DNA of 23,909 bases, from assembly GCA_035541655.1 (NCBI GenBank), contig DATKMY010000029.1, positions 1-23,909 on the forward strand, written 5' to 3'. The stretch is from CAIWHR01 sp035541655. Its GTDB lineage: Bacteria; Pseudomonadota; Gammaproteobacteria; Burkholderiales; Casimicrobiaceae. Both the position numbers and the translations under genes were made by a program. The notes below the pieces were generated by a model. The model ran no database searches. It was not told the origin of the DNA and saw only the letters and a program-made list of their open reading frames with translations. This document shows positions 7,697 to 16,053 of this stretch, in pieces. Position 1 is the first letter of the stretch; each line of letters starts with the position of its first letter.

Positions 7697-9180
7697 GCTG
7701 GGAAGTCGTCATCGGCCTCGAGACGCACGCACAGCTTTCGACGGCGTCGAAGATATTCTCCGGCGCGCCGACGGCGTTCGGCGCGGCGCCGAACACCCAA
7801 GCCTGCGCGATCGACATCGCGCTGCCCGGCGTACTGCCCGTGCTCAATCGCGGGGCGGTCGAGCGCGCGATTCGCTTCGGACTCGCGGTCGGCGCCACGA
7901 TCAACAGGAGGAGCGTCTTCGCGCGCAAGAACTACTTCTACCCGGATCTCCCAAAGGGCTACCAGATCAGCCAGTACGAGATCCCGATCGTCCAGGGCGG
8001 CGCGCTCACGATCGCGACGGCGAGCGGCGAAAAGACGGTGCGCCTCACTCGTGCACACCTCGAGGAGGACGCCGGCAAGTCGCTGCACGAGGAGCTGCAC
8101 GGGTGGACGGGCATCGACCTGAACCGCGCCGGAACGCCGCTCCTCGAGATCGTCTCGGAGCCCGACATGCGCGGCGCCGCGGAGGCGGTCGCGTACGCGA
8201 GGACGCTGCACGCGCTCGTCAAATGGATCGGCATCTGCGACGGCAACATGCAGGAGGGAAGCTTCCGCTGCGATGCGAACGTCTCGGTACGTCCCGCGGG
8301 CGAGACGAGGCTCGGCACCCGCTGCGAGATCAAGAATCTCAACAGCTTTCGCTTCCTCGAGCAGGCGATCGAGTTCGAGGTGCGCCGGCAGATCGAGCTG
8401 ATCGAGGACGGCGGCACCGTCGTTCAGGAAACGCGGCTCTTCGACCCTGCACGCCGCGAAACGCGATCGATGCGCACCAAGGAAGATGCGCAGGACTACC
8501 GCTATTTTCCCGACCCCGACCTGCCACCGCTCGTCGTCGACGCGGCGTCGATCGAGCGCGTCCGTCGCGAGCTGCCCGAGCTCCCCGAGGCGATGAAGGT
8601 GCGCTTCGAGCGCGACTACGGCCTCCCCGCCTACGACGCGCGCGTGCTCACGGCGAGCCGCGAGATCGCCGCGTACTTCGAGACCGCTGCTGCGGAATTG
8701 CCCGGCAGCGCCAAGCTCGCTGCGAACTGGATCATGGGCGACCTGGCCGCGGCACTCCACAAAGCGAACCTCGACGTCGTCGACTGCCCGGTCCCCGCGA
8801 AAGAGCTCGCCCGCCTGCTGAAGCGCATCGACGACGGCACGATCTCGGGGAAGATCGGCAAAGAGGTCTTCGACGCGATGTGGGAGGGTGGCGCAGCGGG
8901 ACGCGCGGAGGGCGCGGGCAAAGCCGGCGCGATCGCGACCGCGGCCGTTTCCGCCGACGCGATCATCGCGCAGCGCGGCCTGAAGCAGATCTCCGACGAG
9001 GGCGCGCTCGAGCGCATCGTCGACGACGTCCTCTCCGCGAATCCGTCGATCGTCGCCGAGTACCGCTCGGGCAAGGAGCGAGCGTTCAACTCGCTCGTCG
9101 GCAAAGCAATGCAGGCGACGCGCGGCAAGGCGAACCCGGCGCAGCTCAACGCGATCCTGAAGAAGAAGCTCGCCGCGTGA
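7693..9180 (+). CDS. gatB: Asp/Glu-tRNA amidotransferase subunit B
   Basis: GatB activates the mischarged tRNA carboxylate with ATP and transfers ammonia delivered from GatA. The 495-residue protein begins with the typical WEVVIGLETHAQL (residues 3-15). It carries the family signature IDLNRAGTPLLEIVSEP (141-157) and ends in the helical, YqeY-like tail domain that recognises tRNA (from about 420). The ATG at 7693 overlaps the gatA stop by four bases (ATGA). It is the last gene of the unit. Downstream, gatB converges with the minus-strand diguanylate cyclase gene across 78 bases that contain a GC-rich inverted repeat. Confidence 0.97.
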   Translation: MSWEVVIGLETHAQLSTASKIFSGAPTAFGAAPNTQACAIDIALPGVLPVLNRGAVERAIRFGLAVGATINRRSVFARKNYFYPDLPKGYQISQYEIPIVQGGALTIATASGEKTVRLTRAHLEEDAGKSLHEELHGWTGIDLNRAGTPLLEIVSEPDMRGAAEAVAYARTLHALVKWIGICDGNMQEGSFRCDANVSVRPAGETRLGTRCEIKNLNSFRFLEQAIEFEVRRQIELIEDGGTVVQETRLFDPARRETRSMRTKEDAQDYRYFPDPDLPPLVVDAASIERVRRELPELPEAMKVRFERDYGLPAYDARVLTASREIAAYFETAAAELPGSAKLAANWIMGDLAAALHKANLDVVDCPVPAKELARLLKRIDDGTISGKIGKEVFDAMWEGGAAGRAEGAGKAGAIATAAVSADAIIAQRGLKQISDEGALERIVDDVLSANPSIVAEYRSGKERAFNSLVGKAMQATRGKANPAQLNAILKKKLAA

Positions 9181-9190
9181 CTACCCGCGG

Positions 9191-9232
9191 GAGCGGGGCC
9201 GGCCGGGATGCCGCAGGGGTCGAACCCCGCTC
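9191..9232. repeat. GC-rich inverted repeat between convergent gatB and cyclase genes
   Basis: GAGCGGGG (9191-9198) is perfectly complementary to CCCCGCTC (9225-9232). A tighter inner hairpin GGGGT-CGA-ACCCC occupies 9216-9228. The element lies in the only gap between two convergent genes, so a role in stopping transcription from either side is plausible. There is no T-tract, so this would not be a classical intrinsic terminator. The two stems compete for the same CCCC arm. Confidence 0.4.
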
Positions 9233-9258
9233 GTGCGCGCGATGTGCAGCGGACTCGC

Positions 9259-10404
9259 TCAGGGAGAGTGCGTCGGTGCTCGCGCGAGCCTCCCGGCCCG
9301 CGCCGATGCCGGCGGCATCGCGACTGCGGCCTCGCATTCCACGCGATTGCGACCGTGTTGCTTGGCCCGGAACAACGCTTCGTCGGCACGAGCGAAGGTG
9401 TCGATGATCGCTTCGCCCGGCTTGTACTGCGCGACGCCGATCGACACGGTCAGGCGGCCCGCCGAACGGGTGTGAGGAATGTCGAGCTGACTGATCCGCT
9501 CGCGCAGTCGCTCGGCGTCCGCCATCGCACCGGCCACGGTGCTGTGCCGCAGGACCTGGACGAATTCCTCTCCGCCGTAGCGTCCGAAAATGTCCGTCGC
9601 GCGCAGGCCGCCCTGCACGGTCTGGGCGAACGTCCGCAACACCCGATCTCCGGTCAGGTGATCGAAGCTGTCGTTGTAGCGCTTGAAGCGATCGAGATCG
9701 ATCACGCAGAGGGACAGCGGCTCCCGCGCGGCGTCGGCCCAGCGCTTGGCGTCCTCCATCGCGACGATCAGCGCGCGCCGGTTGTAGACGCCGGTCAGGT
9801 CGTCGCGGCGTGCGCTCTCCTCGATCCCCTCGAGCCTGATGCTCGCCTCGGTGAGGCCGCGCCGCAACCGCTTGACGTGCTCGCCGATCAGCACGAACCA
9901 CGGCGTGGTGACGAGCAGCACGCAGAGGTGCAGCGCGTCCGAGCGCATCACGTCGACGTCGGGGCTCGCCTTGTAGCGCAGCCAGACGACCAGCGCGTAG
10001 CTCGCGAGCGAGACCGCGCTCAAACCCGCGAGCATCCTGCCGCTGTGGCGCAGCATGCAGAACATCAGCGCCACGAAGAAGAACGCGGTGAATACGAGGC
10101 GGGTGTCGGGAGCGCGGTAGACGACGTAGAGCATCGTGAACACCGACGCGAGGAATTGCCAGCCCGTCAGGCTCGGGTCCGGAAACCACAGGTTGATGCC
10201 GAAGCGAAAGATGCAGTAGAAGAACAGGACGAACGCCGCGACGATCGCATAGACCTCGACGAGCGTCTGCTGGTCGATCCGGTCCTGCACGTAGAACACC
10301 GAGAGCAGCGCCAGATAGAGCGCCGAGAACGAGCTGGCGAGGAGGAAGCGCCTCAGCCTGATCCCTTGCTTCAGCTCGTCCCGCGCCGGCGACGGAATGT
10401 CCAT
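9259..10404 (-). CDS. Membrane-bound diguanylate cyclase (GGDEF protein)
   Basis: The product probably makes the second messenger cyclic di-GMP from two GTP. The 381-residue protein has six hydrophobic segments between about residues 20 and 174, with short loops. A linker (about 175-200) leads to a complete GGDEF domain. The domain has DLTGVYNRRA (202-211), the substrate-site region DLDRFKRYND (236-245), the active-site GGEEF (277-281), and RATD (268-271). RATD sits exactly five residues before GGEEF, so both catalysis and feedback inhibition by product look intact. No EAL domain is present. The N-terminal six-helix region resembles membrane sensor modules of this enzyme class, but I cannot name the ligand or subfamily. 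The gene is monocistronic: gatB converges on it, and a 220-bp gap separates it from the upstream peptidase gene. The last about 20 residues are low complexity. Confidence 0.93.
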   Translation of the reverse strand: MDIPSPARDELKQGIRLRRFLLASSFSALYLALLSVFYVQDRIDQQTLVEVYAIVAAFVLFFYCIFRFGINLWFPDPSLTGWQFLASVFTMLYVVYRAPDTRLVFTAFFFVALMFCMLRHSGRMLAGLSAVSLASYALVVWLRYKASPDVDVMRSDALHLCVLLVTTPWFVLIGEHVKRLRRGLTEASIRLEGIEESARRDDLTGVYNRRALIVAMEDAKRWADAAREPLSLCVIDLDRFKRYNDSFDHLTGDRVLRTFAQTVQGGLRATDIFGRYGGEEFVQVLRHSTVAGAMADAERLRERISQLDIPHTRSAGRLTVSIGVAQYKPGEAIIDTFARADEALFRAKQHGRNRVECEAAVAMPPASARAGRLARAPTHSP

Positions 10405-10624
10405 GACCGGTAGCGTCTGTTGTTCGAAGCGTTCGGCAAATTCTCACGCGTTCGCGCCGCGCGCGCAAATCGCGAGACGACCGGCGGACCGCTGTGGGCT
10501 TCCGGCCGTCGTCCGGCGACCCTGGACGGCGCTTCCAGGTGGGCCCGTCATCCCCGGGGTACTGCGTGCGCCCCGTCGCCAGGCGATCGGCGCGTCATGC
10601 CGAATTCGGCGCGAACGTGCAGAG
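10405..10624 (-). other. Intergenic region upstream of the diguanylate cyclase gene
   Basis: This 220-bp gap lies between the stop of the S9-type peptidase gene and the start of the cyclase gene, both on the minus strand. It must contain the cyclase promoter unless the two are co-transcribed. I see a 12-bp palindrome GCCGAATTCGGC at 10599-10610, shortly after the peptidase stop. It lacks a following T-tract. No convincing sigma-70 promoter, Shine-Dalgarno or small gene is visible. Confidence 0.4.
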
Positions 10625-12649
10625 TCACTTGAGGTACTTCGCCAGGAATGCTTCCATCCGGCGCGCGAAGTCGATGCGGTTGGCCTCTTTCTGCCAGCCG
10701 TGGCCTTCGTCCGCGTAGACGATCCACTCGGGCTCCTGCCCGGCAGCGCGCAGAGCGGCGCGCATCCCCGTGCCGTGCTCGAGCGGTACGCGGTGATCCA
10801 ACCCACCGAAAGCGAGCAGCACGGGCGTCTTGATCCGCGCGGCCTGCTCGAGCGGTGTCACGGCAGCGAGCGCGGCAGCATCCTTCTTCGGATCGCCGAT
10901 GAGCACCTGGTAGCTGTACATCCGGGCTTCCTCCGATATTTCACTGCGCCAGTAGCCCGCGAACAGAAGCCTCGGATCGGTCACCGCCACCCACGCGATC
11001 CCGCAGCGATAGAGATCGGGGTTGCGGACAAGTCCCATCAACGCCGCGTAGCCGCCGTAACTCGCCCCCGCGATGCAAACTCTCTTCGCGTCGACCACGC
11101 CCTGGCTCACCGCCCACTCGAGCGCATCGACGAGGTCGTCGTCCATTGCGCGCCCCCACTCCTTCCACCCGGCGCGAAAGTGTCGATACCCGTACCCGGT
11201 GCTTGCTCGAAACTCGGGCTCGATCACGACGTATCCGCGCGAAGCGAGAAACTGCGCGTCGTCGTTCCAGTGCATCCACTCGCCACGCACCCAAGGCCCG
11301 CCGTGGACGAGCACGACCGCTGGGCGAGCGCTCTTGCGATCGGCGCCGGGCGGCAGCGTCAGCCACACCGGAAGCTCGAGCCCGTCGCGCGCGCTTATCC
11401 GGTGCAGGTCGAGTGTCGCCATACGCTGGGGCTCGATGTCCGGACGCACTCGGCCGACGCTCTGCCAATCCTTTTTGGACGGCCGGTAGACGACGAACTG
11501 ACCGGGATCCTGATCCGAGTACGAATGAACCAGCACCACGACGTCGTCCGACGTGCACTTTCCGCAAGTGAGCCTATTGATTCGCCCCGGGAACCGCGCG
11601 TCGACGTCCTGTTGAATCTTCTTCATCCGCTCGTCGAGCCAGACCGTCGTCTCGCCGTCGGTGAACATGCGGAACCCGAGCGTCGCTTCGGGCGCGCCCT
11701 TCGGAATGATCGGCCCGCCCCGAAAGTCGAATCCCGGCACACTGATGAGAGCCTCGGGCTCGGGCTTGCCCGTCGTGAAGTCGAATCGCCTCAGCACCGC
11801 GTAGCTCGCAGCGCCTTCGCTGGACGCCACGTAAAGCCTCCCCGCCGCGTCCACGAAACGCGGCGTGAAACGCCGATTCAGCGGGTCCATTTTGGCGATT
11901 TCGGTCCAATCTTCGCGGCCCGGCGGGCGCCAGTAGACGCGCATCTGGCCTTCGTGCGTCGCGACGACCACGCGTGGCTCGCCTCTCGGGTCGAAGATCC
12001 ATTCCAGCGCGTGTTCGGGCGCGCCGACGGCGAGCGAGCGCGTCTGCTGCGTCGTCACGTCGAGGCGCAGCGGCGAGATCGCGGTCCACTGGTGGTCGAC
12101 GTCCAGTGCGACTCGCCCGACGATCACGTCGTTGCCGCCGCCGACGGGAACGGACAGCAGAATGTGGCGCCAATCGAGGGGCTCGTGCCCGCTCCGGTGT
12201 CCGACGATCCGGTCGCCGCGGGGGTCGATGAGCTCGCGCAAACCGTTGCCATCGGCGCGGACGCTGAAGAGTCCGGGGGCGATTTGTCGGTCGCCCCCCT
12301 CGGTCAGATCGGTGAGGCTGAAGACGAGGTACTCGTCGTTCACCCAATGGAATTCGCCGATGTCGGCTTCGCCGAAGCGCGCGGCGAGCGTGGGACTGCT
12401 GCCGTTCTGCAGATCGTAAACAACGAGACTGATTCGGGATCCGCCGCCGGCGGTCGTCACGGCGAGACGGCCGCCGGACGGTGAGATCTCCGCGCGGTCG
12501 ATGGCCGGATAACGATAGAACGCTTCGACGGGAATCGGCGTGTCGTCGGCGCGCGGTCGAGCCGCCGGCAAGCACAGCAGGACACCCAGGACCAGCGCAT
12601 TCGCCCCGATCCTTGCCCAGTTCTTGCGCGGCGTGCTGGGCCCGGTCAC
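10625..12649 (-). CDS. Exported prolyl-oligopeptidase-family (S9) serine peptidase
   Basis: A probable secreted or periplasmic peptidase that cleaves short peptides. Numbered from the GTG at 12649 (674 residues), it has a signal peptide (hydrophobic core ALVLGVLLCLPAA, probable cut after ARPRA near residue 34). A beta-propeller-like region (about 40-410) precedes a C-terminal alpha/beta-hydrolase domain. The catalytic triad is clear: Ser530 in GASYGGY, Asp618 in GGLDHRVP, and His650 in DEGHGW. The oxyanion-side HGGPW motif is at 449-453. Two cysteines in a TCGKC motif (about 362-365) could form a disulfide. The reading frame continues upstream into ettA, but the GTG start is supported by a perfect GGAGG (12659-12663) nine bases before it and by the signal peptide. 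It lies 82 bases after ettA and may be co-transcribed. The substrate is unknown; acylaminoacyl-peptidase or dipeptidyl-peptidase activities are alternatives within the family. Confidence 0.9.
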   Translation of the reverse strand: MTGPSTPRKNWARIGANALVLGVLLCLPAARPRADDTPIPVEAFYRYPAIDRAEISPSGGRLAVTTAGGGSRISLVVYDLQNGSSPTLAARFGEADIGEFHWVNDEYLVFSLTDLTEGGDRQIAPGLFSVRADGNGLRELIDPRGDRIVGHRSGHEPLDWRHILLSVPVGGGNDVIVGRVALDVDHQWTAISPLRLDVTTQQTRSLAVGAPEHALEWIFDPRGEPRVVVATHEGQMRVYWRPPGREDWTEIAKMDPLNRRFTPRFVDAAGRLYVASSEGAASYAVLRRFDFTTGKPEPEALISVPGFDFRGGPIIPKGAPEATLGFRMFTDGETTVWLDERMKKIQQDVDARFPGRINRLTCGKCTSDDVVVLVHSYSDQDPGQFVVYRPSKKDWQSVGRVRPDIEPQRMATLDLHRISARDGLELPVWLTLPPGADRKSARPAVVLVHGGPWVRGEWMHWNDDAQFLASRGYVVIEPEFRASTGYGYRHFRAGWKEWGRAMDDDLVDALEWAVSQGVVDAKRVCIAGASYGGYAALMGLVRNPDLYRCGIAWVAVTDPRLLFAGYWRSEISEEARMYSYQVLIGDPKKDAAALAAVTPLEQAARIKTPVLLAFGGLDHRVPLEHGTGMRAALRAAGQEPEWIVYADEGHGWQKEANRIDFARRMEAFLAKYLK

Positions 12650-12658
12650 CCCGTTACG

Positions 12659-12663
12659 CCTCC
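12659..12663 (-). promoter_or_regulatory. Shine-Dalgarno deciding the GTG start of the S9 peptidase
   Basis: On the minus strand the sequence reads GGAGG, then nine bases, then GTG at 12649. This is the best ribosome-binding site near the start of this gene. It places initiation just before the signal peptide instead of inside the upstream ettA gene. Confidence 0.75.
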
Positions 12664-12731
12664 GACTTGTCGTTTGCGGCGCTCCCCCGCCACGCCGTCG
12701 GCCCGTGATACCTGCGGCCCCGTTCGGGCCT

Positions 12732-14396
12732 TCAGGCCATAAGGGCCTTATACCGGATCCGGTGCGGGCGCGCACCTTCTTCGCCCAGCCGGCGTTTCTT
12801 GTCGGCTTCGTATTCCTGATAGTTGCCTTCGAAGAACGCCCACTGCGAATCGCCTTCGGCAGCCAAGATGTGCGTCGCAATGCGGTCGAGGAACCAGCGG
12901 TCGTGCGAAATTACGAGCACGCTCCCCGCGAATTCCTCCAGAGCGTCTTCGAGCGCGCGCAGCGTCTCGACGTCGAGGTCGTTCGACGGTTCGTCGAGCA
13001 GCAGCACGTTGCCGCCTCGAAGCAGCGTCGCGGCGAGGTGCAGCCGCCCGCGCTCGCCGCCCGAGAGCGTGCCGACGATCTTCTGCTGGTCGGGCCCCTT
13101 GAAGTTGAAGCGCCCGAGGTAGGCGCGCGAAGGCATCTCGAAGCGGCCGACGGTGAGGATGTCCTGGCCGCCGGAGATCGCCTCCCACGCCGTCTTGTCG
13201 TTCGGCAACGCTTCGCGCGTCTGGTCGACGACCGCGAGTCGCGCCGTCGGGCCGATCACGATCTCTCCGCTGTCCGGCTTCTCCTGGCCCGTGATCAGGC
13301 GGAAGAGCGTCGTCTTGCCGGCGCCGTTCGGGCCGATGACGCCGACGATCGCACCCGCCGGAATCTTGAACGACAGATCGTCGATCAGCAGCCGCTCGCC
13401 GTAGCCCTTGCTCACGCCCTTGAACTCGATCACCGAATCGCCGAGACGCTCGGCCACCGGGATGAAGATCTCCTGCGTCTCGTTGCGCTTCTGGTGCTCG
13501 TAGGAGGCGAGCTCCTCGAAGCGCGCGATCCGTGCCTTGCCTTTCGCCTGGCGGCCCTTGGCGTTCTGCCGCACCCACTCGAGCTCCTTGTGCATCGCCT
13601 TGATGCGCGCCGCCTCCTGCTTCGCCTCGATCTGCAGCCGCGCCTCCTTCTGCTCTAGCCACGAGCTGTAGTTGCCTTTCCACGGGATGCCGTGACCGCG
13701 GTCGAGCTCGAGGATCCACTCGGCGGCGTTGTCGAGGAAATAGCGATCGTGCGTCACCGCGATCACCGTTCCGGGGAAGCGCTGCAGGAACTGCTCGAGC
13801 CACTCCACGCTCTCGGCATCGAGGTGGTTCGTCGGCTCGTCGAGGAGCAGCATGTCGGGCTTGGAGAGCAGCAGGCGGCACAGCGCGACGCGGCGCTTCT
13901 CGCCGCCGGAGAGATTCGCGACCTTGGCGTCCCACGGCGGCAGCCGCAGCGCGTCGGCCGCGATCTCCATCTGCACGTCGGTGTCGGCGCCGGCGGTGGC
14001 GATGATCGCCTCGTACTTCGCCTGCTCGGCAGCGAGCTTGTCGAAATCCGCGTCGGGCTCGGCGTAAGCCGCGTAGATCTCGTCGAGCTTCTGCTTCGCG
14101 TCGAGGATCTCGGAGAGGCCCTGCTCGATGGTTTCGCGGACCGTCTTCTGCGGATCGAGCTGCGGCTCCTGTGGCAGGAAGCCGATGCGCATCCCGGGCA
14201 TCGGCACCGCCTCGCCGTCGAACTCCCTGTCCTCGCCGGCCATGATGCGGAGCAGGCTCGATTTTCCCGAGCCGTTCAATCCGAGCACGCCGATCTTCGC
14301 GCCCGGAAAGAAGGAAAGCGAAATGTCCTTGAGAATGACGCGCTTGGGCGGAACCATCTTGCCCACGCGGTTCATCGTATAAACGTATTGAGCCAT
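12732..14396 (-). CDS. ettA: Energy-dependent translational throttle protein EttA (ABC-F)
   Basis: EttA is a soluble ABC-F ATPase that binds the ribosomal E site and gates entry into elongation according to ATP/ADP ratio. The 554-residue length is the family norm. It has two ABC domains with Walker A GLNGSGKS (39-46) and GPNGAGKT (355-362), signatures LSGGEKRR (162-169) and LSGGERGR (444-451), and catalytic glutamates Glu187 (LLLDEPTNHLD) and Glu469 (LLLDEPSNDLD). An inter-domain linker rich in Lys/Arg (about 245-300) is present. The N-terminal MAQYVYTMNRVGK and the C-terminal HRIRYKAL segment are characteristic of EttA rather than Uup or YheS. It has its own upstream gap of 150 bp and may be followed in the same transcript by the S9 peptidase gene. 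Confidence 0.97.
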   Translation of the reverse strand: MAQYVYTMNRVGKMVPPKRVILKDISLSFFPGAKIGVLGLNGSGKSSLLRIMAGEDREFDGEAVPMPGMRIGFLPQEPQLDPQKTVRETIEQGLSEILDAKQKLDEIYAAYAEPDADFDKLAAEQAKYEAIIATAGADTDVQMEIAADALRLPPWDAKVANLSGGEKRRVALCRLLLSKPDMLLLDEPTNHLDAESVEWLEQFLQRFPGTVIAVTHDRYFLDNAAEWILELDRGHGIPWKGNYSSWLEQKEARLQIEAKQEAARIKAMHKELEWVRQNAKGRQAKGKARIARFEELASYEHQKRNETQEIFIPVAERLGDSVIEFKGVSKGYGERLLIDDLSFKIPAGAIVGVIGPNGAGKTTLFRLITGQEKPDSGEIVIGPTARLAVVDQTREALPNDKTAWEAISGGQDILTVGRFEMPSRAYLGRFNFKGPDQQKIVGTLSGGERGRLHLAATLLRGGNVLLLDEPSNDLDVETLRALEDALEEFAGSVLVISHDRWFLDRIATHILAAEGDSQWAFFEGNYQEYEADKKRRLGEEGARPHRIRYKALMA

Positions 14397-14424
14397 GGGT
14401 GTTCGTAACTGGGGCGGGATTGCA

Positions 14425-14430
14425 ATTATC
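14425..14430 (-). promoter_or_regulatory. ettA: Possible -10 element for ettA
   Basis: The minus strand reads GATAAT (5 of 6 matches to TATAAT) 28 bases before the ettA start, in a locally AT-rich patch of the GC-rich 14397-14546 gap. No acceptable -35 hexamer sits 16-19 bases upstream, so this is tentative. Confidence 0.3.
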
Positions 14431-14507
14431 GCAGGCCGGGCCGCCTTTCCTGTGGCGACACCGACCCTCGGGTGACTCTGTCGCGATTCGCCGACCCGCG
14501 GCGAGAA

Positions 14508-14537
14508 GCGCCGGGCGGCGTTCCCGCCGTCCGGCGC
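14508..14537 (-). terminator. Strong GC hairpin after the DUF4124 gene (probable terminator)
   Basis: Nine bases after the stop of the minus-strand DUF4124 gene, a 13-position stem encloses a GGAA (GNRA-type) tetraloop. The pairing is perfect except for one A-C mismatch in the minus-strand RNA, and the stem is nearly all G-C. Only a short TTCTC follows, so it lacks a classical U-tract. Position and stability suggest it ends the pyrE transcript or protects its 3' end. Confidence 0.5.
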
Positions 14538-14546
14538 GACGGACCG

Positions 14547-15278
14547 CTACTTCTTGCCGGGCGCGGGCGGTGCAGTGTCCGGCGTGGCGACGGACCTCGC
14601 GCTCTCCGCGGCCCTCGCTGCGACGAGCTCGCGCCAGCGCTGCTTGTCGGAGTCGTACTTTGCGACGACCATCTCGGTCTCGCGCTTCTTCTGTGCGATC
14701 AATTCGGCCTGTCGCGCGAGCTCCGAATCGATGCTCTCGAGCTCGCGGTCGAACACCGCGACGATCGGCTTGCCTTTCATCTCCTCTTTCTTGACCTCGA
14801 GCTCGGCCTTGCGCTTGTTCAGCTGCTCGCTGTAGGCGAGCGTCGACTGCACGACGTTGTCGATCGTCTGCAGCGAGCGCTTGCGCGCGAGATCGATCTC
14901 GGCCTCGCTCGTGTACGAGGAGAGCAGCGCCCGATCGCGGCGCGCGATTTCCTCCTGCTGCCGCGCGAGCTCCTTCTGCTTCTGTGCATCCTGCTCGATC
15001 CCTCTGCGCTGCTCGGGCGTGAGCGCCTTGTCGGTCTTCTTGACCTCGACCCCCTGCTTGTTGAGCTCGATGCGCGCCTTGTCGACCGCTTCGGGCGGCA
15101 GCGTGTCCGTGTAATGAACGACGCCCTTGTCGTCGACCCACTTGTAGACCGCGGCGCGGGCCTGCCATGGGGTTGCGAGCAGCACGGTCGCGAGCAGCAC
15201 GGCCAGCGCGAGGGCGGGGCCGCGCCCATCGTACCCGCTGCAACTCACGGCCAGCGCTTCAGTCCCTGCTGCGTTCAC
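14547..15278 (-). CDS. Exported DUF4124 / coiled-coil protein
   Basis: Function unknown. Numbered from GTG 15278 the product has 243 residues. There is an N-terminal hydrophobic segment (about 21-38, ALALAVLLATVLLAT) with a probable signal-peptidase site after QARA (42). A short DUF4124-type module AVYKWVDDKGVVHYTDTLPPEA (43-64, with the YxW...G...YTD pattern) follows. A long, highly charged helix-forming region (about 85-225) suits a coiled coil, and the tail is Ala/Pro-rich. It is probably periplasmic. DUF4124 proteins are common exported proteins of beta- and gammaproteobacteria. The start is uncertain: GTG 15278 has an AAGGTGG about ten bases upstream, GTG 15248 is an alternative, and a TTG at 15347 would add a non-signal-like extension. 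It follows pyrE by 69 bases and is probably co-transcribed, though no functional link to pyrimidine synthesis is evident. Confidence 0.8.
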   Translation of the reverse strand: MNAAGTEALAVSCSGYDGRGPALALAVLLATVLLATPWQARAAVYKWVDDKGVVHYTDTLPPEAVDKARIELNKQGVEVKKTDKALTPEQRRGIEQDAQKQKELARQQEEIARRDRALLSSYTSEAEIDLARKRSLQTIDNVVQSTLAYSEQLNKRKAELEVKKEEMKGKPIVAVFDRELESIDSELARQAELIAQKKRETEMVVAKYDSDKQRWRELVAARAAESARSVATPDTAPPAPGKK

Positions 15279-15347
15279 GCCCCCACCCACCTTGCTTCGT
15301 CCGTCGACCCAGCGCCCCGGAGCAGCTCTCGCCCGCCATCCATGCAA

Positions 15348-16010
15348 TCAGCGTGCACCGTATTCGGCCCGGTACGCCGCCACCGCCGCCCCGTGGGCCT
15401 TCAACGCGGGATCGCCGGCGACGAACGCCATCAGGTCGTCGAGAGTGGCGATCGCGGCGACCGGTATCCCGTAGGCGTCGCGGACTTCCTGCACCGCCGA
15501 TTTCGCTCCCTGACCCCGCTCCATTCTGTCGAGCGCGATGAGCACGCCGGCAGGCCGCCCGCCTTCCCGCCGGATAAGCTCGACCGATTCACGCACCGAC
15601 GTCCCGGCCGTAATCACGTCGTCGACGACCAGCACGCGGCCCTCGAGCGCAGCGCCGATCACCGTGCCGCCTTCACCGTGGTCCTTCGCCTCCTTGCGGT
15701 TGAAACTGAACGGCAGATTGTGCCCTTTTTCGGCAAGCGCGATGGCCGTGGCCGCAGCGAGGGTAATGCCCTTGTACGCCGGACCGAAGAGCTGATCGCA
15801 TTCGACGCGGGCGGCGAGCATCGCGTCGGCATAGTAGTGTCCGAGGCGCCGAAGGCTCTCGCCATCGTCGAACAACCCTGCGTTGAAGAAGTAGGGCGTC
15901 CTGCGTCCCGCTTTGGTGACGAAGTCGCCGAATCGAAGCACGTCATGTGCCACGGCGAACGCGAGAAACTCCTGGCGAAAATCGCTCACGGACTGAGCTC
16001 GCAACGGCAT
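15348..16010 (-). CDS. pyrE: Orotate phosphoribosyltransferase
   Basis: PyrE joins orotate and PRPP to give orotidine 5'-phosphate, the fifth step of de novo pyrimidine synthesis, in the cytoplasm. The 220-residue protein has the PRPP-binding signature VLVVDDVITAGTS (126-138), the FGPAYKGI segment (75-82), and the flexible-loop region FNRKEAKDHGEGG (103-115). The N-terminal FGDFVTKAGRRTPYFFNAG is also typical of the family. The ATG at 16010 fits the known N-terminus. It diverges from the exonuclease III gene across a short 43-bp gap that contains a perfect minus-strand TATAAT. No attenuator or leader peptide is seen, because the leader is too short. Confidence 0.97.
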   Translation of the reverse strand: MPLRAQSVSDFRQEFLAFAVAHDVLRFGDFVTKAGRRTPYFFNAGLFDDGESLRRLGHYYADAMLAARVECDQLFGPAYKGITLAAATAIALAEKGHNLPFSFNRKEAKDHGEGGTVIGAALEGRVLVVDDVITAGTSVRESVELIRREGGRPAGVLIALDRMERGQGAKSAVQEVRDAYGIPVAAIATLDDLMAFVAGDPALKAHGAAVAAYRAEYGAR

Positions 16011-16023
16011 TCGAGACGGCGCG

Positions 16024-16029
16024 ATTATA
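16024..16029 (-). promoter_or_regulatory. pyrE: Probable -10 element of the pyrE promoter
   Basis: The minus strand reads a perfect TATAAT ending 13 bases before the pyrE start codon. Transcription would therefore begin about 6-8 bases before the ATG, giving a very short or nearly leaderless mRNA. The -35 position (about 16046-16052, GACGAG or similar) is a poor match to consensus. Confidence 0.5.
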
Positions 16030-16053
16030 CGCCGAGCCCGTGTAAACTCGTCC

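Noticed and set aside
9211..9230. T-arm-like GGGGTCGAACCCC suggesting a tRNA gene or attachment site
   Set aside because: The loop is only CGA instead of the seven-base TTCGANN. No acceptor, D or anticodon arms can be found around it, and it lies inside a larger GC inverted repeat.
10397..12484. Long plus-strand frame antisense to the S9 peptidase
   Set aside because: The minus strand has a full signal peptide, catalytic triad and Shine-Dalgarno. The antisense frame has no domain signature.
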